64,000 bases of DNA from Microglena sp. YARC (taxonomy: Eukaryota > Chlorophyta > Chlorophyceae > Chlamydomonadales > Chlamydomonadaceae), in assembly GCA_022414725.1 (NCBI GenBank), contig CM039464.1:32075965-32139964 (forward strand). Reading direction: 5' to 3'. Shown piece after piece: positions 11,501-23,256 of this stretch. Positions within the stretch are counted from its first letter, which is position 1. Each line of letters begins with the position of its first letter. Below the pieces are notes generated by a model. It searched no databases. It worked only from the letters and a program-made list of their open reading frames with translations, and was not told where the DNA came from. Both the position numbers and the translations under genes were made by a program.

Positions 11501-14500
11501 ATAGCGCATAATTGATCTGTGTGGTGCTCCACCTGAGATAGCGCACAGTTGATTTGTGTGGTGCTCCACCTGAGATAGCCCACAATTGATCTGTGTGGTG
11601 CTCCACCTGAGATAGCGCACATTTGATCTGTGTGGTGCTCCACCTGAGATAGAGCACAGGTGATCTGTGTGGTGCTCCACCTGAGATAGCCCACGTTTGA
11701 TCTGTGTGGTGCTCCACCTGAGATAGCGCACATTTGATCTGTGTGGTGCTCCACCTGAGATAGCGCACATTTGATTTGTGTGGTGCTCCACCTGAGATAG
11801 AGCACAGGTGATCTGTGTGGTGCTCCACCTGAGATAGCGCACAGTTGATTTGTGTGGTGCTCCACCTGAGATAGCGCACATTTGATCTGTGTGGTGCTCC
11901 ACCTGAGATAGCGCACAATTGATTTGTGTGGTGCTCCACCTGAGATAGAGCACAGGTGATCTGTGTTGTGCTCCACCTGAGATAGCGCACAGTTGATTTG
12001 TGTGGTGCTCCACCTGAGATAGCGCACATTTGATCTGTGTGGAGCACCACCTGAGATAGCGCACAATTGATTTGTGTGGTGCTCCACCTGAGATAGCGCA
12101 CATTTGATCTGTGTGGTGCTCCACCTGAGATAGCGCACATTTGATCTGTGTGGTGCTCCACCTGAGATAGCGCACATTTGATTTGTGTGGTGCTCCACCT
12201 GATATAGCGCACAGTTGATCTGTGTGGTGCTCCACCTGAGATAGCGCACATTTGATCTGTGTGGTGCTCCACCTGAGATAGAGCACAGGTGATCTGTGTG
12301 GTGCTCCACCTGAGATAGCGCACAGTTTATTTGTGTGGTCCTCCACCTGAGATAGCCTACATTTGATCTGTGTGGTGCTCCACCTGAGATAGCGCACAAT
12401 TGATTTGTGTGGTGCTCCACCTGAGTTAGCGCACAATTGATCTGTGTGGTGCTCCACCTGAGATAGCGCACATTTGATCTGTGTGGTGCTCCACCTGAGA
12501 TAGCGCATAATTGATCTGTGTGGTGCTCCACCTGAGATAGCGCACAGTTGATTTGTGTGGTGCTCCACCTGAGATAGCCCACAATTGATCTGTGTGGTGC
12601 TCCACCTGAGATAGCGCACATTTGATCTGTGTGGTGCTCCACCTGAGATAGCGCACAATTGATTTGGTGCTCCATCCTGATATAGCGCACAGTTGATCTG
12701 TGTGGTGCTCCACCTGAGATAGCGCACAATTGATTTGTGTGGTGCTCCACCTGAGATAGCGCACATTTGATCTGTGTGGTGCTCCACCTGAGATAGCGCA
12801 CATTTGATTTGTGTGGTGCTCCACCTGAGATAGCGCACAGTTGATCTGTGTGGTGCTCCACCTGAGATAGCGCACATTTGATTTGTGTGGTGCTCCACCT
12901 GAGATAGCGCACATTTGTGTGCTCCATCGCACAATGTGTGGTGCTCCACCTGAGATAGCGCACAATTGATGAGATTGTGTGGTGCTCCACCTGAGATAGC
13001 GCACATTTGATCTGTGTGGTGCTCCACCTGAGATAGCGCACAATTGATTAGTGTGGTGCTCCACCTGAGATAGCGCACAATTGATCTGTGTGGTGCTCCA
13101 CCTGAGATAGCGCACATTTGATCTGTGTGGTGCTCCACCTGAGATAGCGCACATTTGATTTGTGTGGTGCTCCACCTGAGATAGCGCACAATTGATCTGT
13201 GTGGTGCTCCACCTGAGGTAGTGCACAGTTGATCTGTGTGGTGCTCCACCTGAGATAGCGCACATTTGATTTGTGTGGTGCTCCACCTGAGATAGCGCAC
13301 AATTGATCTGTGTGGTGCTCCACCTGAGGTAGTGCACATTTGATCTGTGTGGTGCTCCACCTGAGATAGCGCACATTTGATCTGTGTGGTGCTCCACCTG
13401 AGGTATGTCGGGACTAGCTGACTGGTAGGTCAGTCTCACTGACTGTGGCGTGTCCACGTACATGTCGCCGCAGTCCTAGACCCGTAACCTCATCTCTCTC
13501 TCCACTCAAAGAGTGTCATTCTAACAAGGTAGCGCACAATTGAACCGCAACATAGGATCTGTACTGCATGTATTTGCCAAATGTATGTATGTTACAGTCC
13601 AGGGGTTGGCCAAATAGGCTGAAGGGACTTGCCCAACTGTGATAGGAAGGGTTTCCAAAGAAAAAGCCTTGATGAACTGAACCCCATTCCACATGCCACA
13701 TGCCATCCCACTTGGCAGCTGCTACAAAGCGTTTTGGGCGGATGTGTCAGGTCAGCATTGGTCATCCAGTGGTGCAAGCTAGTGGGGTTGTACTTGATTG
13801 AGTTGTTTTACTTGATTTATAGCGTTTTGGGCGGATGTGTCAGGTCAGCATAGGTCATCCAGAGGTGCAAGCTAGTGGGATGGTCCTTGATTGAGTTGTT
13901 TTACTTGATTTATAGCGTCTTGGGCGGATGTGTCAGGTCAGCATTGGTCACCCAGAGGTGCAAGCTAGTGGGATGGTCCTTGATTGAGTTGTTTTACTTG
14001 ATTTATAGCGTTTTGGGCGGATGTGTCAGGTCAGCATTGGTCATCCAGAGGTGCAAGCTAGTGGGATGGTCCTTGATTGAGTTGCATGACTTGATTTAAA
14101 GCGTTTGGTGCGTAGGTGTCAGGTCGGCATTGGCCACCCAGAGGTGCAAGCTAGTGGGATGGTGCTTGATTGAGTTGTTTTACTTGATTTATAGCGTTTT
14201 GGGCGGATGTGTCAGGTCAGCATTGGTCACCCAGAGGTGCAAGCTAGTGGGATGGTCCTTGATTGAGTTGTTTTACTTGATTTATAGCGTTTTGGGCGGA
14301 TGTGTCAGGTCAGCATTGGTCATCCAGAGGTGCAAGCTAGTGGGATGGTCCTTGATTGAGTTGCATGACTTGATTTAAAGCGTTTGGTGCGTAGGTGTCA
14401 GGTCGGCATTGGCCACCCAGAGGTGCAAGCTAGTGGGATGGTGCTTGATTGAGTTGTTTTACTTGATTTATAGCGTTTTGGGCGGATGTGTCAGGTCAGC

Positions 14501-17500
14501 TTTGGTCACCCAGAGGTGCAAGCTAGTGGGATGGTCCTTGATTGAGTTGTTTTACTTGATTTATAGCGTTTTGGGCCGATGTGTCAGGTCAGCACTGGTC
14601 ACCTAGTGGCATTTTACTTGGCACTTGCATTTACACTTGACTTAACACTTTAATTTGCATTTTACTTGGCAGCTGCTACAAATGGAGAATGCAGGAAATA
14701 CTGTACTGCATGTGTTTGCCACATGCAAACCCATTTAGCAGCATTTTACTTGGCAGCTGCTACAAATGGTGAATGCAGGGAGTTGGGCATTTATACATTA
14801 TTTTTCTAACAAGCCGCAGTACAGAAACTGTACTGCATGAGTTGGCCACATGCAAACCCCCATTTAGCAGCATTTTACTTGGCAGCTGCTACAATTGGTG
14901 AATGCAGGGAGGTTGGCTTTGATAAATTATTTGTCAAACAACATATGATTCATAATCAAAAACATAGTAAAAAAACTATGATATTTTTAAAAATATATTT
15001 CAAATGTGTTGTTCATTCTTTGCAGCTGCACCAAATGGTGTAGTTGTATACCAAGTCGCTTTGAGGATGTAGGGTCGGGGGTTCGATTCCCTCTACGGTC
15101 GCCCTAAGCGTTGCAGGTCAACGGCGATGGTAGCTTGCCCAGTTGAGGTAGAAGACCGCTCTGTACCCACGTATGACGGGTTCCCTTTATTCCCTTTATC
15201 CTTAACAGGAGTATCATTACCTTTTTTAATTTCAAATGTGTTGTACATTCTTTGTAGCTGCAACAAATGGTGAGCGAAGATATTTTTTTAAAGATATATT
15301 TCAAATTTGTTGTACATTCTTTGCAGCTGCAACAAATGGTGAATGAAGGGAAGCTGGTCCCGGATGATGTGGTGATAGAGCTCCTAAACAAGCGCCTGCA
15401 GAGCTGCTCGTCCTCTGGCTCAGCAGGATACATTTTGGATGGATTCCCTAGAACACAACATCAGGTGTGAGCATATTTTGAGATGAAGCCTGACACGTCA
15501 GCCAACTGTTTCACAACTAACTGGCTTCGGTCAGCTCCATAGTTGCCACCTGTTGTTCTGTTGCCAACACTCTCCGCCACTTTTTCGTGTCGCTTGCAAT
15601 GCTGTATAGGACTTGTTTTTTGCTTGAATTGTCATTATGCCCTCCTCCCATGCGTATGTATGTTCCTGCCCAGAGTTAGCCAAATGAGCCTAAGGGACTT
15701 GCCCAACTTCGAACAAACAGGATCAGCTCTGCATTACCAGGAGGGGCTAATTGAAAGAACATTAGATAACACACACATACACACAAGCACACACAGCCCC
15801 CCCCCACCCCCACCCCACACACACACACACACACACAAGCCCGACGCCCAATCCCGATCGCGAGCATGTCCCGGCCAGTGTTTGAATTATTTTCCTTGTT
15901 CACCCTTTATCGAGCCTCCTCAACACCAGCCCAACATGGATAGATCCAATGAAGTGTTTCTGTGTTGGGCTGCACATGGCAGCTTCCAGCTAGCTCCATC
16001 AACCAACCACTGGGTTCAGACGCACTTAGGGATTTTCAGCTGCACTTCAATTCCTGTCATGTCAGTTTTTAGACACACTAGCTAGCTTCAGATTCCACCT
16101 GTGGACAGGTAAAGGGAGCCACCTAGAAGCTGCTACGAGTAGCCCAAAACAGAAGCGTCGATCCCATCAGTGAATTGCCTCTTGCACTGCTTGTAAAGTG
16201 AGAGTTGATATTGATTGTTTGAGGTTGGTCAAGTCTCTATAGCCAAAGTGGCTGCCCCTGGACTGTAACCTACACGTGCAATGCCCTGCTCTCATAAATG
16301 AATTGCCTCTTGCACTGCTTGTAAAGTGAGAGTTGATATTGATTGTTTGAGGTTGGTCAAGTCTCTAAAGCCAAAGTGGCTGCCCCTGGACTGTTACCTA
16401 CACGTGCAATGCCCTGCTCTCATAAATGAATTGCCTCTTGCACTGCTTGTAAAGTGAGAGTTGATATTGATTGTTTGAGGTTGGTCAAGTCTCTAAAGCC
16501 AAAGTGGCTGCCCCTGGACTGTAGCCTACACGTACAATGCCCTCCTCTCATAAATGAATTGCCTCTTGCACTGCTTGTGAGAGTTGATATTGATTGTTTG
16601 AGGTTGGTCAAGTCTCTATAGCCAAAGTGGCTGCCCCTGGACTGTAACCTACACATACAATGCCCTCCTCTCATAAATGAATTGCCTCTTGCACTGCTTG
16701 TGAGAGTTGATATTGATTGTTTGAGGTTGGTCAAGTCTCTTTAGCCAAAGTGGCTGCCCCTGGACTGTAACCTACACGTACAATGCCCTCCTCTCATAAA
16801 TGAATTGCCTCTTGCACTGCTTGTAAAGTGAGAGTTGATATTCATTGTTTGAGGTTGGTCAAGTCTCTTTAGCCAAAATGGCTGCCCCTGGACTGTAACC
16901 TACACATACAATGCCCTCCTCTCATGGATGAATGAATTGCATCTTGCATTGCTCACACATTTTGGTGCCACAGCATGAATCACCTACTGCATCGCTCTCA
17001 AATGTGTTGTACATCTGAATGAATTGCCTTTTGCTCAGCTCAGTACGTGTGGTGCTACTGCATGAATGGATCCCTCTTGCACCGATCATAACTTTTGGTA
17101 CAACTGGATGAATTGCCTCTTGCACAGCTCATTTGTTTTTGTACTACTGCATGAATGAATTGCCTCATGCACCCAGGCTTGCACCGCTCGTACATTTTGG
17201 TACTTCTGCATGAGTTGCCTCTTACACAGTTCATTTTTTTCGTACTACTGCGTGAATAATTGCCTCATACACCCAGGCTTGCACTGCTCGTAATTTTTGT
17301 TACTTCTGCTTAAATTGCCTCTTCCACGGCTCATACATTGTGGTGCTACTGCATGAATTTATTACCTCTTGCACCGCTCTCATGTTTTGGTACTACTACA
17401 TGAATTAAATCTTGCAGAGCTCGTACATTTTGGTGCCTCAGCATGAATCGCCTCTTGCACCGCTCCCAATTTTTTCATACGACAGCATGAATTGAATCTT

Positions 17501-20447
17501 GCACCGCTCATACATTTTGGTGCCACTGCATGAATGAATTGCCTCTTGCAACCATGCTTGCACCGCTCATATTTTCTGGTGCTACTCCATGAATTGCCTC
17601 TTGCACAGCTCATACATTTTGGTGCTTATGCATGAATGAATTGCCTCTTGCACCGCTCATACATTTTGGTGCTTATGCATGAACAAATTGCCTCTTGCAC
17701 AGCTCATACATTTTGGTGCTTATGCATGAATGAATTGCCTCTTGCACAGCTCATACATTTTGGTGCTTATGCATGAATGAATTGCCTCTTGCACAGCTCA
17801 TACATTTTGGTGCTTATGCATGAATGAATTGCCTCTTGCACAGCTCATAATGTATTTTTACTACTGTATGAATTGAATCTAGCACCGCTCCATATTATTT
17901 TTGTACTACTGCATGGATTGCCTCTTGCACCGCTCCAAATGTTTTTTGTACTAACGCATGAATTGAATCTTGCACCGCTCATGCATGTTTTTGCTACAGC
18001 ATGAATCGCCTCTTGCACCGCTCCCAATGTTTTTTGTACTAATGCATGAATTGAATCTTGCACCGCCCATGCATGCTTTTGCTACAGCATGAATCGCCTC
18101 TTGCACCGCTCCCAATGTTTTTTGTACTTATGCATGAATTGAATCTTGCACCTCTCATACATTTTGGTGCTACTGCATGAATGAATTGCCTCTTGCACTG
18201 CTCCCATTTTTTGACAATACTGCATGAATTGCCTCTTGCACCCGCTTGCACCGCTCAATTTGTTTTTGTACTAATGCATGAATGGTAGGCCGAGAAGTTG
18301 TTGAAGATCTGTGACATCCAGCTTGCTTTGAATCTATCGCTGAGGGAGGAAGTGCTGGTGGAGAAGTGCCTAGGTGAGAGTGGTGTATTATCCAGGTTGC
18401 TATGAATCCGTCACTGTGTATTATCAAACTTGCTTTGAATCTGTCGCTGAGGGAGGAAGTGCTGGTGGAGAAGTTCCTAGGTGAGAGAGGTGTATTATCC
18501 AGGTTGATTTGCATCTGTCACTGTGTATTATCCAGCTTGCTTTGAATCTGTCACTGAGGGAGGAAGTGATGGTGGAGAAGTGCCTAGGTGAGAGTGGTGT
18601 ATGATCCAGATTGCTTTGAATCTGTCACTGAGAGAGGAAGTGCTGGTGGAGAAGTGCCTAGGTTAGAGTGGAGTCTAGGTGTGTGGAGAAGTGCCTAGAT
18701 GTCTAGGTGTATTATCCTAGGTGTGCGGAGATGTGCCTAGGTGTATTGTAGTTGTGTGGAGAAGTGCCAACGAGCCTAGGTGTAGTGGTTTGAAACGTTC
18801 TGCAACCACCATGTAACCTGACCATCCTTTAACCACCTTGCAACCACCCTTCAACCACTCTTCAACCTGACGATCATATAACTATCCTGCAACCACCCTT
18901 CAACCATTCTACAACCACTCTGCAACCACCCTTCAAACGTTCTGCATCCACCCTGCAACCAACCTGCAACCACTCTTCAACCTAGCCATCGTATAACCAC
19001 CCTCAACCACACTGTAACCACTCTGCAACCACCTTTCAAACACTCCGCAACCACCTTTCTAATGTTCTGCAACCACCATGCAACCTGACCATCCCTGCAA
19101 CCACCCTGCAACCACTCTTCAACCTAACCATCATATAACCACCCTCAACCACACTGTAACCACTCTGCAACCACCTTTCAAACACTCCGCAACCACCCTT
19201 CAAATGTTCTGCAACCACCATGCAACCTGACCATCCCTGCAACCACCCTGCAACCACTCTTCAACCTGACCATCCTATTACCACCCTGGAACCACCCTTG
19301 ACCACTCCGCAACCACCCTTCAAATGTTCTGCAACCACTGTTAACCACTCTGCAACCACCCTGCAACCACTCGTCAATCTGACCATCCTGTAACCACCCT
19401 GGAACCACTCTGCAACCACCCTTCAAACGGTCTGCAACCACTTTTAAACACTCTGCAACCACCCTGCAACCACTCGTCAATCTGACCATCCTGTAACCAC
19501 CCTGGAACCACTCTGCAACCACCTTGAGCCACTCTGCAACCACCCTGCAACCGCTCGTCAATCTGACTATCATGTAACCACCCTGTAACCACTCAGCAAC
19601 CACCCTTCAAACGTTATGCAACCACCTCTAACCACTCTGCAACCACCCTGCAACCACTCGTCAATCTGACCATCATGTAACCACCCTGTAACCACTCTGC
19701 AACCACCCTTCAAACGTTATGCAACCACCTCTAACCACTCTGCAACCACCCTGCAACCACTCGTCAATCTGGCCTTCCTGGAACCACCCTTCGGCCACTC
19801 TGCAACCACCCTTCAAACGTTATGCAACCACCTTTAACCACTCTGCAACAAGGGGAGGGCAAAAAAAAGTGAAAGACCCCATCCCAAAAAAAGTGCTGAG
19901 GCACCCTTCCCCAGACCCCCCCCCCCCGGCTCCGGAACCCACTGCACAGTCACTATCTCAGCCACCACTTAGTGTAATGGTGTCTAATTAGGCTCAATTT
20001 ACAGGGTTTTCAAAGGCCTATCCATTGAGGTTGGTCTAGAGACCATCCGGAATGTTTGAAACATAGAAAATCGTCATCATCAATGTTACATTGTTTAGTG
20101 GGGGTTGTGGGTCAGGGCCCCTTGGCCCCTAATGTGCCCACCTTCAATATTCTTCAATAACCAGGCCTTCAATCCAAGCTTCAATCAGGCATTAAATAAT
20201 CAGCCAAGCACGCAAGAGAATTCTGAAGGCGCTCTAAGTTTCCGTGGTCGCCGCTAAGCAATCGTTTACCGCACTTGTGGCAGGTAGTGCCCTTTGATTG
20301 TGGGTCCATAGAATAACATCAACTAGCACTAGTCACCGGAACGAAAGCAAACGCACAGTGACGGGAGGGGTTAATTGAAGAATGAGGTCTCGCTCTGTAC
20401 GTCGTTGTACAAATGTTGGCTAGGGCGTTGTGTGTGGAGAGAGAGAA

Positions 20448-20539
<92 letters not shown>

Positions 20540-21479
20540 CTGGATCCCCCCCTCATATGTGCCCTAGGCAAAATATGTGGTGGGTCTCTCCCCCAATAGC
20601 ATTTTTGGACTGGTCTTTAGTAGAGGAACACCCTAGTTCCACTCCCATGTCATTCTGAGGGCTAGAAAAAAGTGCCTGGAATGCAGCTGGAATGTACCTA
20701 ATTTTTTGAAAATGTCAGATTTTTTCCTTGACCCCCCCTCCCCCCCACCCCCCTCCCCGCGGCCCCAAACTTAGGAGGACCGTTACTTTTTTCTACTGGG
20801 CCAAATCAAGAAAATATAACCGGATTCTTCATCCTCTCTATGATATCTACAAAGTTGGACGATGGGGTCATTTTGGTTAGAAATTGCCCCCCCCCTGCTC
20901 TGCAACCTTGTTCCCCAACCACCGTGCAACCACCTTCAACCTGTCCCTCCTGTAACCACCTTGCAACCCTTCCACAACCCGATTGCCTCAACCACCCTGC
21001 AACCACCTTTAACCACTCTGCAACCATGTACTCCCAACCACCGCCAGGCCGAAGAAACTGCACCCATTGTGGGAAAGGATACAACATTGCAGACATTCAC
21101 CTAGTGGCCTCGGAGGGGCGCCCGGAAATCATCCTACCCCCTCTGTCGCCGCCTCCAGAATGCGCCGACCACCTTGAGATAAGGGCAGATGACGTAGAGG
21201 CTGTTGTCAGGCAGCGATTAGAGGTACGAACATAATGTTGGCCTCATTGGTGTTGTTATTGTTGTCGCTGTTGTTGTCGCAAGCATGTATCACACACATT
21301 CTCCAACTCTACCAAAACGGCCCAACCGATTCCCTTCACAGGCCTACCAGGCGCAGGCTACCCCTGTTGAGGAACATTTCAAACAAGCTGGACTCTTGCA
21401 AGACTTCGAGATCACTTCGGGTATCCCCGAGACCCTACCCCACTTGAAGGCTCTGTTGGAACCTTTTGTGTCGAAGTAG
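5550..21479 (+). CDS. Adenylate kinase, plant organellar type, 5 exons, 307 aa
   Basis: Interconverts ATP + AMP and 2 ADP. Exons: 5550-5936, 15327-15464, 18289-18373, 21048-21223, 21342-21479 (924 nt with TAG stop); all phases join cleanly (0, 0, 1, 0). The first ~80 residues are rich in Ser/Thr/Ala/Gly and poor in acidic residues, as in a plastid or mitochondrial transit peptide. Then come the P-loop GPPGVGKGT (88-96), TGDLIRAEI (AMP site, from 112), DGFPR (167-171), REEVLVEKCLGRR leading into a LID with CTHC (208-211), and RADD plus RQRLEAYQ near the C-terminus. The LID sequence resembles plant organellar forms. The frame is open upstream to another ATG at 5412; I chose 5550 because the transit-like stretch starts there. 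The tiny 85-nt exon 3 is supported by phase, motif and GTGAGA donor. Introns of 9,390, 2,824, 2,674 and 118 bp are mostly tandem repeats. Confidence 0.92.
6331..13404. repeat. Giant 37-bp minisatellite, about 190 copies, in adenylate kinase intron 1
   Basis: The unit contains GTGGTGCTCCACCTGAGATA followed by GCGCACA and a variable TTTGATCT/ATTGATTT part. Copies differ at a few recurrent positions (CAATTGAT, CAGTTGAT, CAGGTGAT). Edges of the array and 11250-12680 are more diverged; 10440-10760 has many internal deletions. Because 37 is not a multiple of 3, the minus strand stays open in all three frames for kilobases, which produces large spurious ORFs. Confidence 0.97.
13584..13690 (+). repeat. 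Interspersed repeat, ACAGTCCAGGGG family
   Basis: Begins TGTATGTATGTTACAGTCC, continues with GGCCAAATAGGCT and GGGACTTGCCCAAC, and ends near TTGATGAACTGAACCCC. Other copies: about 40000, 40235, 40705, 44772-44636 (minus), 54885, 59078-59038 (minus, short) and 63210-63335. Confidence 0.8.
13728..14612. repeat. 93-bp tandem repeat, about 9 copies
   Basis: Units carry GCGTTTTGGGCGGATGTGTC, AGAGGTGCAAGCTAGTGGGA and TTGATTGAGTTGTTTTACTT. A three-unit higher-order block (about 279 bp) recurs, marked by the GCGTTTGGTGCGTAGG variant at 14100 and 14380. The period is a multiple of 3, so one frame stays open; not judged coding. Confidence 0.9.
14665..15326 (+). repeat. Serial copies of the adenylate kinase exon 2 acceptor and exon start
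   Basis: The true acceptor TTTGCAG at 15320-15326 is followed by CTGCAACAAATGGTGAATG. Similar segments (GCAGCTGCTACAAATGG, TTGCAGCTGCACCAAATGG, TTGTAGCTGCAACAAATGG) occur upstream near 14672, 14753, 14879, 15020 and 15253. They lack the rest of the exon. A tRNA-like SINE sits between two of them. Confidence 0.75.
15030..15235 (+). mobile_element. tRNA-derived SINE copy A
   Basis: A-box TGGTGTAGTTG at 15036-15046 and a perfect B-box GGTTCGATTCC at 15080-15090, spaced 44 bp, are the internal RNA polymerase III promoter of a tRNA head. The body (GGTCAACGGCGATGGTAGC, then CCGCTCTGTACCC) matches the copy at 54975-55195, so this is a dispersed element and not a tRNA gene. Confidence 0.75.
15766..15840. 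repeat. CA microsatellite with C-rich core
   Basis: ACACACAC tracts flank a CCCCCCCCACCCCC stretch in adenylate kinase intron 2. Confidence 0.85.
16165..16925. repeat. About 125-bp tandem repeat, 6 copies, containing part of an interspersed repeat
   Basis: Each unit has GAATTGCCTCTTGCACTGCT followed by GAGGTTGGTCAAGTCTCT and GGCTGCCCCTGGACTGTAAC. The latter part is the ACAGTCCAGGGG family in inverse orientation, so a fragment of a dispersed repeat became part of a tandem array. Confidence 0.85.
16925..18285. repeat. Degenerate 45-50-bp tandem array
   Basis: Units of TGCATGAATGAATTGCCTCT plus TGCACCGCTCATACATTTTG are repeated about 28 times with much variation. The array runs right up to the acceptor of adenylate kinase exon 3, whose upstream sequence CTAATGCATGAATGGTAG belongs to the last unit. 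Confidence 0.85.
18374..18785 (+). repeat. Tandem copies of adenylate kinase exon 3 3' end plus donor
   Basis: Three copies follow the true exon: 18374-18480 (107 bp), 18481-18587 (107 bp) and 18588-18661 (74 bp, with 33 bp missing). Each carries exon-like CTTTGAATCTGTC and GGAGGAAGTG..GGTGGAGAAG ending CCTAG, then GTGAG or GTTAG. Shorter fragments such as GTGGAGAAGTGCCTAG decay to 18785. The copies lack the exon's true 5' part. Confidence 0.88.
18786..19852. repeat. CAACCACC minisatellite array
   Basis: CTGCAACCACCCTTCAA-type units form higher-order blocks with CTGACCATCCTGTAACCACC. Further units occur at 20900-21045 and abut the acceptor of adenylate kinase exon 4 (ACCACCGCCAG). Confidence 0.9.
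20439..20536. repeat. GA microsatellite
   Basis: Nearly uninterrupted GA dinucleotides in adenylate kinase intron 3. The rest of 19853-20900 holds no gene I can see; it has C-rich stretches at 19915 and 20735. Confidence 0.95.
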
Positions 21480-23256
21480 ACAAACGATTATCTAGTGAGC
21501 GCATGGGCGCCCCCCCACCACCACCACCACCACCACCACATACCGTACACGCCTTAAGTATTGGCAAGATTAATTCTTGGCAAATGTCGTTTTCCCCCTA
21601 AAAGTGGGTCTCAGAGAAGCATGGCAAAACCAACTTGGCAAAGGGGTCTATGGCTCTGACTGTCTCAAGCTCAGACTTGAGATCCAGTTGGCAAAGGGTC
21701 TTGTGTTATTGTTACATTTACTTGTTACATGTTCACCAAGTAGTTTGCCCAAGCTTGCTGTAAAACCATGTAACAATTCAAATCAGGAGCATTAAACTTG
21801 CTAGGGCTTAGTAGCCAGACCGGTACATGGCTCCAGCCATCCAAATTGCAGGCTGGAGGCATGTAACCAAGTTCAAGTTTTTTTTCCCGAGTACATGTGT
21901 AATAAGTAGTCTGCCCAAGCTTGCTGAAAATAAAACCATGTAGCAATTAAAATCGGGAACATTTAACTTGCTAGGGCTTATTAGACAGAGCACCATGGTA
22001 ACCGTAACTTGGCAAAGGCCAACCACCTGGAGTGGTCTCAAGCTGGATCCCTAATCCGGTTCGGCAAATAAAGGGTCGTTTGGCAAATAAAGGGTCGTTT
22101 GGCAAACCGGTTGCCAATACTTAGGCGCATACGGTATTACGAATGACCAGCACTCCACTGAGGAAACCCCGAATGCTGGTACGAATTACCGACACTCCAT
22201 TGGACAAACGAATATCTAGTGAGCGCATGCCCCCCACCCCCATCCCATATTCCCAGCACTCCACTGTTCCATTTTTGGGCTATGAGTGGCAGCTTCCATC
22301 CAGCTCCATTACTCCATTAGACAGCGAAAGCCCAAAGCTTGCAGCTGCATTGTAAGGCCTGTCTTGTCATCTGTAAGACGCAATAACTAGCTTCGGGTTT
22401 GGCCCTAGGATGTTTAAAAGAAGCTGCCTAGAAGCTGCTACTCGTAGATAAAAAAAGAAATACGGTAGTGCAGCACGCCCCATTCTCTCGAATTCGGTAT
22501 TTAGTGCAGGACTGCAGCGTACTAAAAAACGTACTTTGATGTGACAGCTCGTAAGCTTTTGGAGCCCATCTACATGAAATACGTAAAAAAAACGCTAAGC
22601 CTGGAGACGCAAAGTTACATGCCAGGCACTGCTAGCACGTAACCTGAACACTCTATCTACATGGACACAAAAAAACTTCTTTAAAATAAGCCAAAATCTG
22701 CCTCGAGGGGTGAAACACTGAAACATAACGTTTTGAACAAGCCTGCTCCCTACAGAAACGAGTCGCCGCAGGATCTAAATTTTTGGGTGTAGCCAGTTAT
22801 GTAATCCTAGTGACAAGGACACACTGTATCCACCTGGTATCCACACACAATTTTCTCGATGAAGATACCAAGGGGCAAGTATCTGGCAGTACGGGAAGTG
22901 CCCAAGACCCCAAATACCTATGTCAGGACTCAGGATCCCTCACCTCCAGTGCCAATCTACCGTGCCAGCTGCACACTCATCTACTCCTAGGCTACTCCTA
23001 CAACGAGCACACGAGGACCTCGAAGGCGAAGGCCGAGGCGGGCCGAGGAGGGAACCGACCCGAATTCGAACGTCACCGTTCGAACCAGAGAACTCTGGTT
23101 CGAACATCACCAACGGTGTTCGAACGTACTCAAATCGAAGCAATTGGGGCCACGCCAGTTGGCATGTGTCCACTGTTACAGATACATCGAGTTCATTCAA
23201 GTCCATTATCGAGACACTTCACTCTTCTTTCTAATCGCACATCCTTTCTTTATCCC
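21480..23256. other. Intergenic region, adenylate kinase to nucleotidase
   Basis: Besides the TIR element at 21543-22134, a piece of the adenylate kinase 3' flank (ACAAACGA.TATCTAGTGAG) recurs at 22204-22229. A GAAGCTGCCTAGAAGCTGCT dispersed repeat lies at about 22420. The stretch 23080-23130 has several TTCGAAC-containing near-repeats. The promoter of the nucleotidase should be here, but no motif stands out. Confidence 0.5.
21543..22134. mobile_element. Non-autonomous TIR element with TA flanks (Tc1/mariner- or Stowaway-like)
   Basis: Left end CCGTACACGCC then TTAAGTATTGGCAA. The right end inverted reads CCGTATGCGCC then TAAGTATTGGCAA: about 25 bp of terminal inverted repeat with two mismatches and one indel. 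Both ends are flanked by TA. The interior contains two diverged ~150-bp copies with CCCAAGCTTGCTG and AACTTGCTAGGGCTTA, and no transposase. Confidence 0.7.

Noticed and set aside
6331..13404. CRISPR-like regular direct repeats
   Set aside because: Units are contiguous with no unique spacers, the window is eukaryotic, and no cas genes are present.
15036..15105. Functional tRNA gene
   Set aside because: A- and B-boxes are present, but I cannot fold a full acceptor stem and the same body is dispersed at 54975, so a SINE is more likely.
22783..23256. 158-codon N-terminal extension of the nucleotidase
   Set aside because: The frame is open but low in family similarity, includes dispersed repeats, and the ATG at 23257 sits at a normal distance from the domain; kept only as a possibility.
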